Source: Planctomycetota bacterium
GTDB taxonomy: Bacteria > Planctomycetota > UBA1135 > JACQFD01
Length of the DNA: 64,000 nt
NCBI GenBank assembly: GCA_016792805.1
Contig: JAEUHX010000066.1
Coordinates: 62,001 to 126,000, forward strand
Direction: 5' to 3'
Shown: positions 24,991 through 33,029 of the stretch, in pieces
Position numbering within the stretch: the stretch's first letter is position 1
How the letters are laid out: each line of letters opens with the position of its first letter
Translations under genes and position numbers: made by a program
Notes under the pieces: model-generated
Database searches by the model: none
What the model was told of the DNA's origin: nothing
What the model saw: only the letters and a program-made list of their open reading frames with translations

Positions 24991-26576
24991 CGCGCACCTC
25001 CATGAGTCTCGTCGTCGCAGCCGCACTCGCCGCGTTCATCGCGCGGCGCGCCGCTCCGCTGGTCCTCCGCTTCGCGCGGCCTGCGCCGCCCGCCTGGGCG
25101 GCCGCCGGGCGGCGCATCGCCGGTGGGGCGCGACTCCTCCTCGAGGTCGAAATCGAATCGTTGAGATCCCACAAAAATCGCGCGCGCCTTGAGGTCCTTG
25201 TCACCCACAGCCCCCTTTACGACGCATGCGTAGGCCGGCCGCCCCGGGGCGAGAACGCCCGCGCGGGAACTCACACCAAACAATTCGGCGGGCGCGGCCG
25301 TGAGCGCCGCGAGGGCGGCGTCGCGGGGGAGCCCTTTCTCCACCGCCTTCGCGAGCGCCCCGTGCAGCTCGCCCGCGCTGCGAAGGCCTCGGGTCGTGAT
25401 CACAAATCGAACTCCCGCGCGCGCGAGCGCTGCGGCGTTCGCCACGCGCTCGTCGTAGCGGCGCTTGCGGTCGGCCCGCACGCGCGCTGACAGCTCATCG
25501 GGGTTGGGCCACGCCGGCCGAGACGCGGGCGCCGTCGCAGCCGGCGCACTCTCGGGGGCCGAATCGGGAGAGCTCTCGGGCCGTGACTCGCCGCGGCTAG
25601 GCCGGCTCGCGGCGTCACGCCGGGCCGGCTCCTTCGGCTCGGCTCCGAAGTCCAACGACAAGAGAACGGGAACGCTCTTCGACGCGAGGAGCGACGCACA
25701 TTTCCACGCTTCCGTTCCGCCGACGATCCACGGACGCAGACCAAGCTCCTCCGAGAGAGCCAGCGCGCGCCGAATCTCCTGGTCGCTGTAGGCCTCGAAC
25801 GCCACAGGGAGCGTCTTGTCGAGCGCGGGCTCAAGCGCCGCCAGCAGCGGATCGAACGGCGGGAGCTTGGCCGCTGGCGCCGTCCGGGCCGCCTGTCGCA
25901 CGCGGCGCTGCCAGTCGGCGTCGAGCAGCGTCTGCCGGAATTGTGAAATCGCCCCCATCATGCTGACCGGATAGCCTTCGCCCGGCGCCGGCTGGAGTTC
26001 GGCAGCGAGCGCGACGTCGGACGCGAGGATCACTTTTCGCCGCGGTGCGCCGCTCAACTCCGCGAGGGCGGAACGGCCGCCGATCGTGGCAGCGGGCGGC
26101 TGGAAGAGCGCGAGGGCGATGCCCGCCTGGCGCCGCTGCGCTGCGACCTCTTCTGTAACCTCCAGCAAGTTTGCAGCGGAGACCTCGGGTCGGATTCCCC
26201 TTCTGTGGGATTCGCGCATGCGCGCCGAGGCCGCCGCCGTCGCATCGAACGGCGCCCCTTCGCTCGCGAGCGTCGGCGCGCTCACTCCGGCGACGAGGCT
26301 CGCGTCGAAAAAGCCCGGGTAGATCGTGAGACCCGTTCCATCGAGGACGCGGGCGTCGGCGGGCGCCTCAAGCCGATCGTCCACGGCCTCGATCACGCCG
26401 TCGCGCACGACGAGCCGTCCCTTCTCGAGGATGCGCCCGTCGCCGATCACAATTTTGGAACCGATCACGGCGTGGGCCTCGGCCACATCGCTCCCCTGGG
26501 GAAGGGCGCGGCTGGAAGCGAAAACGACACTGCCCAAGAAAAGCGCCGCCAGGGCGCGCGAGTTCGAAGCAACCAT
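24987..26576 (-). CDS. Secreted amidohydrolase-like protein
   Basis: 529 residues. Signal peptide 'ALAALFLGSVVFASSRALPQ' follows the ATG at 26576; the frame is open to 26822 but without homology. Amidohydrolase composite-domain features: 'AVIGSKIVIGDGRILEKGRL', 'GTGLTIYPGFFDASLVAG', where the usual H-x-H is FDAS, and a C-terminal 'GVLAPGRPAYACVVKG'. The metal ligands look degraded, so catalysis is doubtful. It overlaps the next gene by 4 bases, so the two are coexpressed and may pair with the tandem enzyme. A Pro/Ser/Glu-rich insertion near 370-410 is low complexity. Confidence 0.8.
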   Translation of the reverse strand: MVASNSRALAALFLGSVVFASSRALPQGSDVAEAHAVIGSKIVIGDGRILEKGRLVVRDGVIEAVDDRLEAPADARVLDGTGLTIYPGFFDASLVAGVSAPTLASEGAPFDATAAASARMRESHRRGIRPEVSAANLLEVTEEVAAQRRQAGIALALFQPPAATIGGRSALAELSGAPRRKVILASDVALAAELQPAPGEGYPVSMMGAISQFRQTLLDADWQRRVRQAARTAPAAKLPPFDPLLAALEPALDKTLPVAFEAYSDQEIRRALALSEELGLRPWIVGGTEAWKCASLLASKSVPVLLSLDFGAEPKEPARRDAASRPSRGESRPESSPDSAPESAPAATAPASRPAWPNPDELSARVRADRKRRYDERVANAAALARAGVRFVITTRGLRSAGELHGALAKAVEKGLPRDAALAALTAAPAELFGVSSRAGVLAPGRPAYACVVKGAVGDKDLKARAIFVGSQRFDFDLEEESRPTGDAPPGGRPGGRRRPREAEDQRSGAPRDERGECGCDDETHGGAR

Positions 26577-26619
26577 GCGAGGCCCGTGATACGGGAGCCG
26601 GGCCCAGCCGTCCAGCGCG

Positions 26620-28257
26620 CTATCGACGCTGCGGCGCGCGCACGGGCGTGAGCTCTCGGCGCGGCGAGTCGGCGTCGAGCCGCCACACGAAGCGATCGGG
26701 ATAGAGCGGGAGCAGATCGCGCTCGGTGACCTCGCCGAGATCTCGCGCCCAAAGGACCTGCTCATGGGCGAGATCGGCTCCGTTGGCAATCCACTGATCG
26801 TGGGGCGAATGCCCTTCGCCATAGCGCACGAGCACGAGGTGACGGGCGCCCGACTCCTGAAGATCCTCCTGGATCTCCGCGCGCACGCGGTTCCAGTCGG
26901 ACGCGGAGCTGCGGTGGTCGATGAGGGTGGCCGCCGAGCACACGAAAAGTGAGCTTACCATGAGGATTCCGAGCATCTGCGCGGCGGCGCGCCCGCGGCC
27001 GGCGCGCACGGCTCGCAGCGCCTGCACCGCCAAAAGCACGAAGAGCGGCGCCACCGGGGCCAGATAATGGGGATGTGTTCGATAAGTGACCGTCACAATC
27101 GTCGCGAGGAGCGAGACTGCAATTGCACAAATCGGCAGACGCATCGCCGGCCGGCGAAGCACGCCGACGCCGTACGCGAGGGCGACCGCAAGCGCGGGGC
27201 CGAGGAAGAACGAGCCTGCGATCGCGAGAGTGCGTGCGAAGACGCCGGCGTTGCCGGCGAGCGTCTGTCGCCGCTCCCACGTCTCCATACGCCAGTCGTA
27301 GTGCAACAGCCTCAAGTCGTCGTGGCGCCAGGAGGCCGTCGGCTTCACGTCTCCCCACAAAAAGTGCGGGACAACGTCGTAGCTCTGCTCATACAGAACG
27401 TGCGGCAGCAAGAGCGCATTCCCGGTGACGGCGTGGTTGTACGCCGCGAGCCCGAGGAAGCTCGGGACGAGCACGACAACTGCGCCCGCCAAGCTCACAA
27501 TCCGACGGGGCTCCCGAACCAAAGGGACCAAGACGGCGGCCACGACGGGGACGGCCGCCATCAATCCCTCCCAGGGGCGGCTCAGCGCCAGCAGCGAAAG
27601 CCCCGCGCCGGCCCACGCCGCATAGGAAGCCCGCGCGTCGCGCAGCCACCGAAATGCGCCGCCGAAGAGGAGCGCTCCCCCGAGCATGGCCACAGATCCT
27701 CCCCATGCGCTGCGAACCCAGTAACAAAACCAGTCGGTGTCGGGCGCCTCGAAGACTCCAAATCGCAGCAGCGGCAGCAGGCCCCCGAGCGTTGCCCAGC
27801 GCACCGGCACAATCGCCTGTAACATCCAAGCGAGGGCGGCGCACGCGATTGCGAAAGCCGCCGCGACTCCCGGCCAAGGGCTCTCGAAAAGCCACAATCC
27901 GAGCGCGATGGGGATCCCCGGTCCCGGAGGATACTTCGATTGATAGGTCGGAGCCGTGAGGACGTGGTGGGTCTCGAAATACTCGGGCTGAACCGGTGCG
28001 GGATTCGTAAGCCGCCCTGAAGCAAAGGTCTCGCCCTGAAGCAGATAGCTCCACTCATCGTGGAACCGCGGCGAAGGAGGCAGCAGCCAGAGCAGTGCAG
28101 CCGAATGCAATAATGCCGCAACGAACACAAAAACAACGGAGGCTCCCGCACTCCCCGGCAGGCGCGCGCGAAAGCGTCCAAGGCGCGCTCGTCGAGGGAT
28201 GAGCGCGAGGAGGGCGAGCGCCGCGAGCGCTTCGACAGCAAGGAGAGTGAACCGCAC
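26620..28257 (-). CDS. Multi-pass membrane glycosyltransferase-like protein (GT39/ArnT type)
   Basis: 545 residues with about ten hydrophobic segments. The first extracytoplasmic loop carries the acidic motif 'RFHDEWSYLLQGETFASGR' (D67, E68), typical of GT-C enzymes of the PMT/ArnT type, followed by 'YQSKYPPGPGIPIALGLWLF', another hallmark (YPPG). Such enzymes transfer sugars from lipid-linked donors to proteins or lipids on the outer face of the membrane. The C-terminal 100 residues form a soluble domain. The start codon is GTG at 28257. It follows the beta-propeller gene and precedes the amidohydrolases; no other glycan gene is adjacent, so the acceptor is unknown. Confidence 0.8.
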   Translation of the reverse strand: MRFTLLAVEALAALALLALIPRRARLGRFRARLPGSAGASVVFVFVAALLHSAALLWLLPPSPRFHDEWSYLLQGETFASGRLTNPAPVQPEYFETHHVLTAPTYQSKYPPGPGIPIALGLWLFESPWPGVAAAFAIACAALAWMLQAIVPVRWATLGGLLPLLRFGVFEAPDTDWFCYWVRSAWGGSVAMLGGALLFGGAFRWLRDARASYAAWAGAGLSLLALSRPWEGLMAAVPVVAAVLVPLVREPRRIVSLAGAVVVLVPSFLGLAAYNHAVTGNALLLPHVLYEQSYDVVPHFLWGDVKPTASWRHDDLRLLHYDWRMETWERRQTLAGNAGVFARTLAIAGSFFLGPALAVALAYGVGVLRRPAMRLPICAIAVSLLATIVTVTYRTHPHYLAPVAPLFVLLAVQALRAVRAGRGRAAAQMLGILMVSSLFVCSAATLIDHRSSASDWNRVRAEIQEDLQESGARHLVLVRYGEGHSPHDQWIANGADLAHEQVLWARDLGEVTERDLLPLYPDRFVWRLDADSPRRELTPVRAPQRR

Positions 28258-28344
28258 GGGTGACCTCGGCGGAGGCGAGCCGAGGAACAGGAGGATACCC
28301 GCTCCTCGAAGGCCTGCCGCCCCCTCGGCTCGGCGGCCGATCCG

Positions 28345-30150
28345 CTATCTCAATAGATACAGAACGGGCGCCGGCGCCGGCTGAAGGAGGTTCTGCCCCA
28401 TCGGAGAGAACGCTGCCGCGTGCCGGAGCGCGCCCAGACGAAACGCCACACGTATTTGGTTTGCCGCTGCGAAGCTCACTGATTCCAAATCGGAGCCAAG
28501 GCCGAGCGAAATGTTCGCCTCCCCGCCTGCGGTGATGTCGACCACATGGAGCATGGCCCCCGCCGCGCTCGAGGAGGAAACGGCCGCAAAGCTCCCCGTC
28601 GGCGCCGTCGAGATTGCCGAAGGCGTCTCCGCAGGCGAGATCCACGCGGGATACGAAACGTCGGGCCGCGAAGCGCTGTCGCGAAGGGCAAAGATACCGT
28701 GACCGCCCGCGAAGGGCGCCACGAGCACGATGGGACCTCCGGCACTCGCCGCCGCGATGTGCGTCGGCAGCGGAAGAATCGTTGCATTCGTGAGAAACGT
28801 GGGTGTCACATATCGAAGCCCAGGAGCGGATCCGCCATCCAAGGCGATCCACGCCGGAGCACCCGGCACGTGTCGCACGGCCGCGGGCACCATGGTGGCA
28901 ACATCTTGGAACTGTGGCACGCCGGAGCCCGTGAGCGTCGAGCTCCAGACGGTGGCTTCGTAGCCCGCCTGCAACGGCGCGTAGGCCGTGTAGTAGTCGA
29001 ACTTCCCGGTGATGCCTGCGAAGCCAAACTGTAAGAAAGCTCCCTGGAATCCGACGGTAATGCCCGTCCCGATCCACGGGTGGAACCACGCGTCGCCCGT
29101 CACTAGCGACTTTTGTGATCCCGTGGAGGTGGCCAGATAGAGCTCGTCCTCCTCTCCCGTGTAGCCGAGCGGGTAGGTGCCCGCGGGGTATTGGGCGCGC
29201 AGATAGGCGACGCGGCTGCCGTCGTCCGAGAGCGCGAGACGGGGCCCCCATTGAAATAGAGGCGCGGCGCTGAGCGGCCGATAGCGGCTCGGATCCTGAG
29301 TAACGTTCACAGCCGATCCCGCCGCCGACACGACATACACATCTGCTTGATCAATGCCTTCGCCGGCGACGAGGGCGATCGCCGAGCCGTCCTCGGAGAC
29401 GGCGATCTCGGGAGCCACCCATTCGGGAGTCTCGTCCCCCGAGGGCGGCAACGCAACGGGAGCGAGCGGCCCCGTGGGAATCGGCGCCCGAGCGACGGCG
29501 TCGCTGTCCATTGTCACAAAAAGTGCTCCCGATGCAAAAGTGAAGGAGCTCTCGTCGATGTCGGCGGGCTCAGGCTCCGGAGTCAACAGAACGGGAGCGC
29601 CTCCGGATGCGGAGAGAAGATAGAGATCGCCTGTCGCATCCCCATCTGTAGCGGCCGCGAGCCACTTCCCGTCGCGGCTCGCGCCGATGGCGGGCAACCA
29701 AGGATTATCGCCGGAGGAGCCGTCGTCTCCCGGCTCCGGCGGGAGCTCCGCGAGGATTTGAAGCGTTCCGGAAACTGTAACCTTGAAGAACCCGAAGCCG
29801 GATTCGTCGCTTCGCTTGTAATGAAAGACGCGGCTCCCGTCGGGCAGCTCAAGGTAGGTCGGCTGGCCCGCGCGCGCGATCAGCTGTGGGCGCGAGCGGT
29901 CGAGCTCGTGCAACGCCACGCGCCCCGCGAGCTCGAAGTGGAGAAGCTCCACGGAGCTGATCAGCACTGCGCTCGGCTGCCCGGGGCGCTCCGACCGAAT
30001 CGTGAGATGTTCGTCCGACGTGCCTGAGGCCGTCACGAGCGCGACCGGCGCGGGTCCGGTTCGCAGCTTCGGCGCCGCCGGGAGCGAGCCCGTGGATGGC
30101 GCCTGGGGGAGCTGCGCCGCGAGGAGGGCGGCCAGGGGTGCAAGGTTCAA
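28345..30150 (-). CDS. Secreted beta-propeller (PD40/TolB-like) protein
   Basis: 601 residues. The start at 30150 is TTG, followed by a short hydrophobic leader (NLAPLAALLAAQ). Repeated blades are visible as 'GASRDGKWLAAATDGD-ATGDLYLLSASGG', 'AVSEDGSAIALVAGEG' and 'ALSDDGSRVAYLRAQ', the WD40-like 'S.DG..IAY' pattern of PD40/TolB repeats. These usually mediate protein or peptide interaction in the periplasm. No protease domain follows the propeller. The stop is TAG at 28345; the glycosyltransferase gene begins 87 bases further on. The function is unknown. Confidence 0.78.
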   Translation of the reverse strand: MNLAPLAALLAAQLPQAPSTGSLPAAPKLRTGPAPVALVTASGTSDEHLTIRSERPGQPSAVLISSVELLHFELAGRVALHELDRSRPQLIARAGQPTYLELPDGSRVFHYKRSDESGFGFFKVTVSGTLQILAELPPEPGDDGSSGDNPWLPAIGASRDGKWLAAATDGDATGDLYLLSASGGAPVLLTPEPEPADIDESSFTFASGALFVTMDSDAVARAPIPTGPLAPVALPPSGDETPEWVAPEIAVSEDGSAIALVAGEGIDQADVYVVSAAGSAVNVTQDPSRYRPLSAAPLFQWGPRLALSDDGSRVAYLRAQYPAGTYPLGYTGEEDELYLATSTGSQKSLVTGDAWFHPWIGTGITVGFQGAFLQFGFAGITGKFDYYTAYAPLQAGYEATVWSSTLTGSGVPQFQDVATMVPAAVRHVPGAPAWIALDGGSAPGLRYVTPTFLTNATILPLPTHIAAASAGGPIVLVAPFAGGHGIFALRDSASRPDVSYPAWISPAETPSAISTAPTGSFAAVSSSSAAGAMLHVVDITAGGEANISLGLGSDLESVSFAAANQIRVAFRLGALRHAAAFSPMGQNLLQPAPAPVLYLLR

Positions 30151-30296
30151 TGTCGGATCTCAGTTACGGGGTAGGGCAGTAGGACGTCGACGGACGGCGG
30201 GGAGTTCCGCCACCAGCGGACCCGCAGGGCCCGCTCCGAGGAAGCACACCCGGCTTCGCCCCCTCCGACTCCGGCTCGCGCTACCCTAGCGCCGGC
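30151..30296. other. Short spacer before the small membrane ORF
   Basis: About 145 bases separating the minus-strand beta-propeller start from a plus-strand small ORF. It should hold a divergent promoter region; no consensus elements were convincing. Confidence 0.4.
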
Positions 30297-30410
30297 ATGG
30301 ACAGGCGATCGAAACCCCGGATCCCCAATTGGCTGTTGGCGCTGCTGATTCCGCTCCCGGGGTTCCTCTTCTTCGCGGTCACGGTCGTCATCGCGGCCTA
30401 CAGCGACTAG
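30297..30410 (+). CDS. Small single-pass membrane protein, 37 residues
   Basis: ATG to TAG, 38 codons: a basic N-terminus 'MDRRSKPRIPNW', one hydrophobic helix 'LLALLIPLPGFLFFAVTVVI', then AAYSD. The positive-inside charge and a transmembrane length of about 22 make this a plausible real small protein rather than chance. It lies on the plus strand between two minus-strand genes, ending 16 bases before the stop of the DUF1501 gene. No family is recognised and no strong ribosome-binding site was seen, so confidence is moderate. Confidence 0.45.
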   Translation: MDRRSKPRIPNWLLALLIPLPGFLFFAVTVVIAAYSD

Positions 30411-30426
30411 CCCCCCGCGGCTTCGC

Positions 30427-31659
30427 TCACGCGATGAGCTTTTCGAGAGGAGCGAACTCCCCTTCGAGAATCGGTCCGGGAAGCAGCTGGAGCCACCGGG
30501 CCAGGACGGTCGCGTAAACGCGGCGGAAATCGGTCTCCATCACGAGATCGCCGTCGTCGAGGCGGGCGAGATTCGGGAGCTGGCCATGGAGACCGCCGCG
30601 GACCGTGCCGCCGAGCAGCAGGACGGGCCCAGCGGCGCCGTGGTCGGTGCCGCCGGAGGCATTCTCCTTCACGCGGCGGCCGAACTCACTAAAAGCGAAC
30701 GTGAGGACCTTCTCACCGTGGCCGCGTTTTGTGAGATCCCCATGGAACGCCGCGAGGGCGCCCGCCAGCTCGGAAAGAAGTGCATTGTGCGCAGCTTCCT
30801 GGTTCGCGTGCGTGTCGAAGCCATCGAGCTCCAGGTGAAAGATCCTTACAGGGAACCCCGCCTCGAGGATTTGTGCAATCGTGCGGAACTTCCGCCCAAG
30901 CCCGGTCTGCGGGTAGGGCACTGCCGGCTGAAAAGACTTCACCGCTTCCTGGAGCCGGTCAGAAAAACTGTATGCAGCGCGCGCGGCATCGGCGAGGCGC
31001 GCCGCGAGCGCGTCGGCGGAAGAGTGCGGCGAACTCGCGAGCTCGGCAAGCGCCGCCGCGTTTCCCCCCAGCGGAGCTTGCGCCACGGCGCGCTCGGCGC
31101 TCACCACAGAAGGAATCACCACTTTTTCACCGATCAGCGACAGCGGCTGCTCAGTGGAGCCGACGTGGATGGCAGGCGCCGCACCCTCGCGAACACCGAG
31201 CGCGTCGGCGGTGCGCCCGATCCAGCCGCTGGCGCGCCCGCCGGTCGCTTCGGTGCCCTCGAGCTTCGCCGTATGCCACACTTCCATCGACTTGAAGTGG
31301 GAGCGATCGGGCTTCGGAACGCCCACCGAGCTCACCATGGCGAGCTCCCCGCGATCGGCGATCGCACGCAGCGGCGCGAGCTCCGGATGAAGCCCAATCA
31401 TCGGATGGAACGGAATACAACGATTCTTGGCGATCCCGAGCCGCGGCCGCGCCTTTCGATACAGGTCGTCGTCGAGCGGCGGTGCGAAGTTCAACCCGTC
31501 GTTGCCGCCGGAGAGCTGAAGCACGACGAGAACGCGAGAATCGAGCGCGGGAGGCCCTTCCAAGCTCCACGCCCAACGCGGATCGACGAGCGCTCGAGCG
31601 GCCGGCACGGCCAAGGAACCCCATAGAAACTCGCGTCGGCTCAGAGTCATCGCAATCAC
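30427..31659 (-). CDS. DUF1501 family protein
   Basis: 410 residues. An N-terminal twin-arginine signal is likely: 'SRREFLWGSLAVPAARAL' carries the S-R-R-x-F-L motif. Characteristic DUF1501 features follow: 'VLVVLQLSGGNDGLNFAPPL', 'LHPELAPLRAIADRGELAMV', 'HFKSMEVWHTA' and C-terminal 'TFAFSEFGRRVKENASGGTD-HG'. The family has an alkaline-phosphatase-like/sulfatase fold and is usually encoded beside DUF1800, as here. The frame begins with GTG at 31659 overlapping the upstream stop; the ATG at 31650, three codons later, is an equally possible start. Its enzymatic substrate is not established. Confidence 0.92.
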   Translation of the reverse strand: MIAMTLSRREFLWGSLAVPAARALVDPRWAWSLEGPPALDSRVLVVLQLSGGNDGLNFAPPLDDDLYRKARPRLGIAKNRCIPFHPMIGLHPELAPLRAIADRGELAMVSSVGVPKPDRSHFKSMEVWHTAKLEGTEATGGRASGWIGRTADALGVREGAAPAIHVGSTEQPLSLIGEKVVIPSVVSAERAVAQAPLGGNAAALAELASSPHSSADALAARLADAARAAYSFSDRLQEAVKSFQPAVPYPQTGLGRKFRTIAQILEAGFPVRIFHLELDGFDTHANQEAAHNALLSELAGALAAFHGDLTKRGHGEKVLTFAFSEFGRRVKENASGGTDHGAAGPVLLLGGTVRGGLHGQLPNLARLDDGDLVMETDFRRVYATVLARWLQLLPGPILEGEFAPLEKLIA

Positions 31660-33029
31660 GAAATGTGGTACTCGGGAAGTGCAATAATCCGATGAAGCAA
31701 GGAGGAGAGGCCGGCCTCTCCAGCGCCCAGGGTCTTGGCCTGCGCAATGAGCAACTCACGCGTGGGCGCGGCGACGTCGCGAAGGAGCAGCACATCGAGC
31801 GCGCGGTCGACGCGCGCTGCCGCTTCGATCGAATCGCCCAGAGCGAAGAGTGCGACCGTGTCGAGCTCGCGATCCATGGAGCCGCCAGCGAGCGTCGCGT
31901 CGCGAGCGAAGTTCACTCGTGCAATCCACGTCGCCGCGTGGATCCACGCCGGGCCGCCGTCCCAGCCTTTCACGCTCGGAGGATCAAAGAGGCTCTGCCC
32001 CATGGCCGTGAGCCAGTCGGAGAGCGACGCTCCCGCCACGCGTCCGCCGAGCGCGCGCAGCGCGCCGATGGCGAAATCGACGGGACTCTTCACCATCGAG
32101 CGATGCGCCTCGCGGGAATAGAAGGCCCGCGAGGCGAAGAGAGTCTCGAGCACCGGCGCAAACTCAAAATTCGACGCAGCGAGTTTTTGTGCAAACGCAT
32201 CGACAAGCGGATCCGGCGGCTGCGGCATGCAATAGAACTGCAGGAGCTTTCGCGCGAGGAACGGCGCGCACGCGGGATGATCAACACACAAATCGACGGC
32301 CGCCTCCGCGTTGAACGCGTCGCGCTTGCCAAAGATGGTCTTCTCCTTCGCATCGAACGACGTGGCGCGGAAGCGCGCTGCACCGTTGTCGACGCGCCAG
32401 CCGGTGAACGCGCGCGCCGCCTCGCGAATGTCGGCCTCCGAATAGTTGCCTCTCCCCAGCGTGAAGAGCTCCATGAGCTCGCGGGCAAAATTCTCGTTGG
32501 GTCGCGAGCGCTCGCTGCGCGCTCCGTCGAGAAAAACGAGCATGGCGGCGTCGGAGGCCATCGCGCGCGCGATCGATCGGAACGAGCCGAGCCCTTGGTC
32601 GAGGAAAAGCCGAACCTGCCGGTGCATCGCCCGGACCGAACGCACTTTTCGGTATCCCGTCGCAAAGTGGCCATGCAGGAAAAGGCCAACTTTCTCCCGA
32701 ACCGGCGCCTTCGTCCGGACCATGCGCAGAACCCACCATGCGCGAAGACGCATGGGCTGCTCGAAAGCCAATAATGTCTCGAGCCCCTCATCGAGCTCTG
32801 CGAGGCCGGCGTCCTCGGGCGCGCGCACCAGGGCGCGCGCCGCCGCCTCGGGACCGGCTGCGACCGCGGCGGCCGCCTCCTCGGCAGAGCCGCCAAATCC
32901 TGCGCGACGCAACAGATGGGCGCCGTGTCGAATATCCCACGGAGCGCCCGCCGAAGACACATAAGGCGAGAGCGCCTCAGCGGGATCCGCGGGGATGGGA
33001 GCAAAAGGCTCGTGCACGGTCGGCCTCAC
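31656..33029 (-). CDS. DUF1800 family protein
   Basis: 457 residues. 'HLLRRAGFGGSAEEAAAA' near the N-terminus and 'NFARELMELFTLGRGNYSEA-DIREAARAFTGW' in the middle are diagnostic of DUF1800. The central 'FGKRDAFNAEAAVDLCVDHP' and 'VKGWDGGPAWIHAATWIAR' are also family-typical. Function is unknown, but the family consistently co-occurs with DUF1501, and here the two genes overlap by 4 bases. The start codon is GTG at 33029, immediately after the TAA of the upstream gene. No clear signal peptide was seen, although its partner has one. Confidence 0.92.
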   Translation of the reverse strand: MRPTVHEPFAPIPADPAEALSPYVSSAGAPWDIRHGAHLLRRAGFGGSAEEAAAAVAAGPEAAARALVRAPEDAGLAELDEGLETLLAFEQPMRLRAWWVLRMVRTKAPVREKVGLFLHGHFATGYRKVRSVRAMHRQVRLFLDQGLGSFRSIARAMASDAAMLVFLDGARSERSRPNENFARELMELFTLGRGNYSEADIREAARAFTGWRVDNGAARFRATSFDAKEKTIFGKRDAFNAEAAVDLCVDHPACAPFLARKLLQFYCMPQPPDPLVDAFAQKLAASNFEFAPVLETLFASRAFYSREAHRSMVKSPVDFAIGALRALGGRVAGASLSDWLTAMGQSLFDPPSVKGWDGGPAWIHAATWIARVNFARDATLAGGSMDRELDTVALFALGDSIEAAARVDRALDVLLLRDVAAPTRELLIAQAKTLGAGEAGLSSLLHRIIALPEYHIS

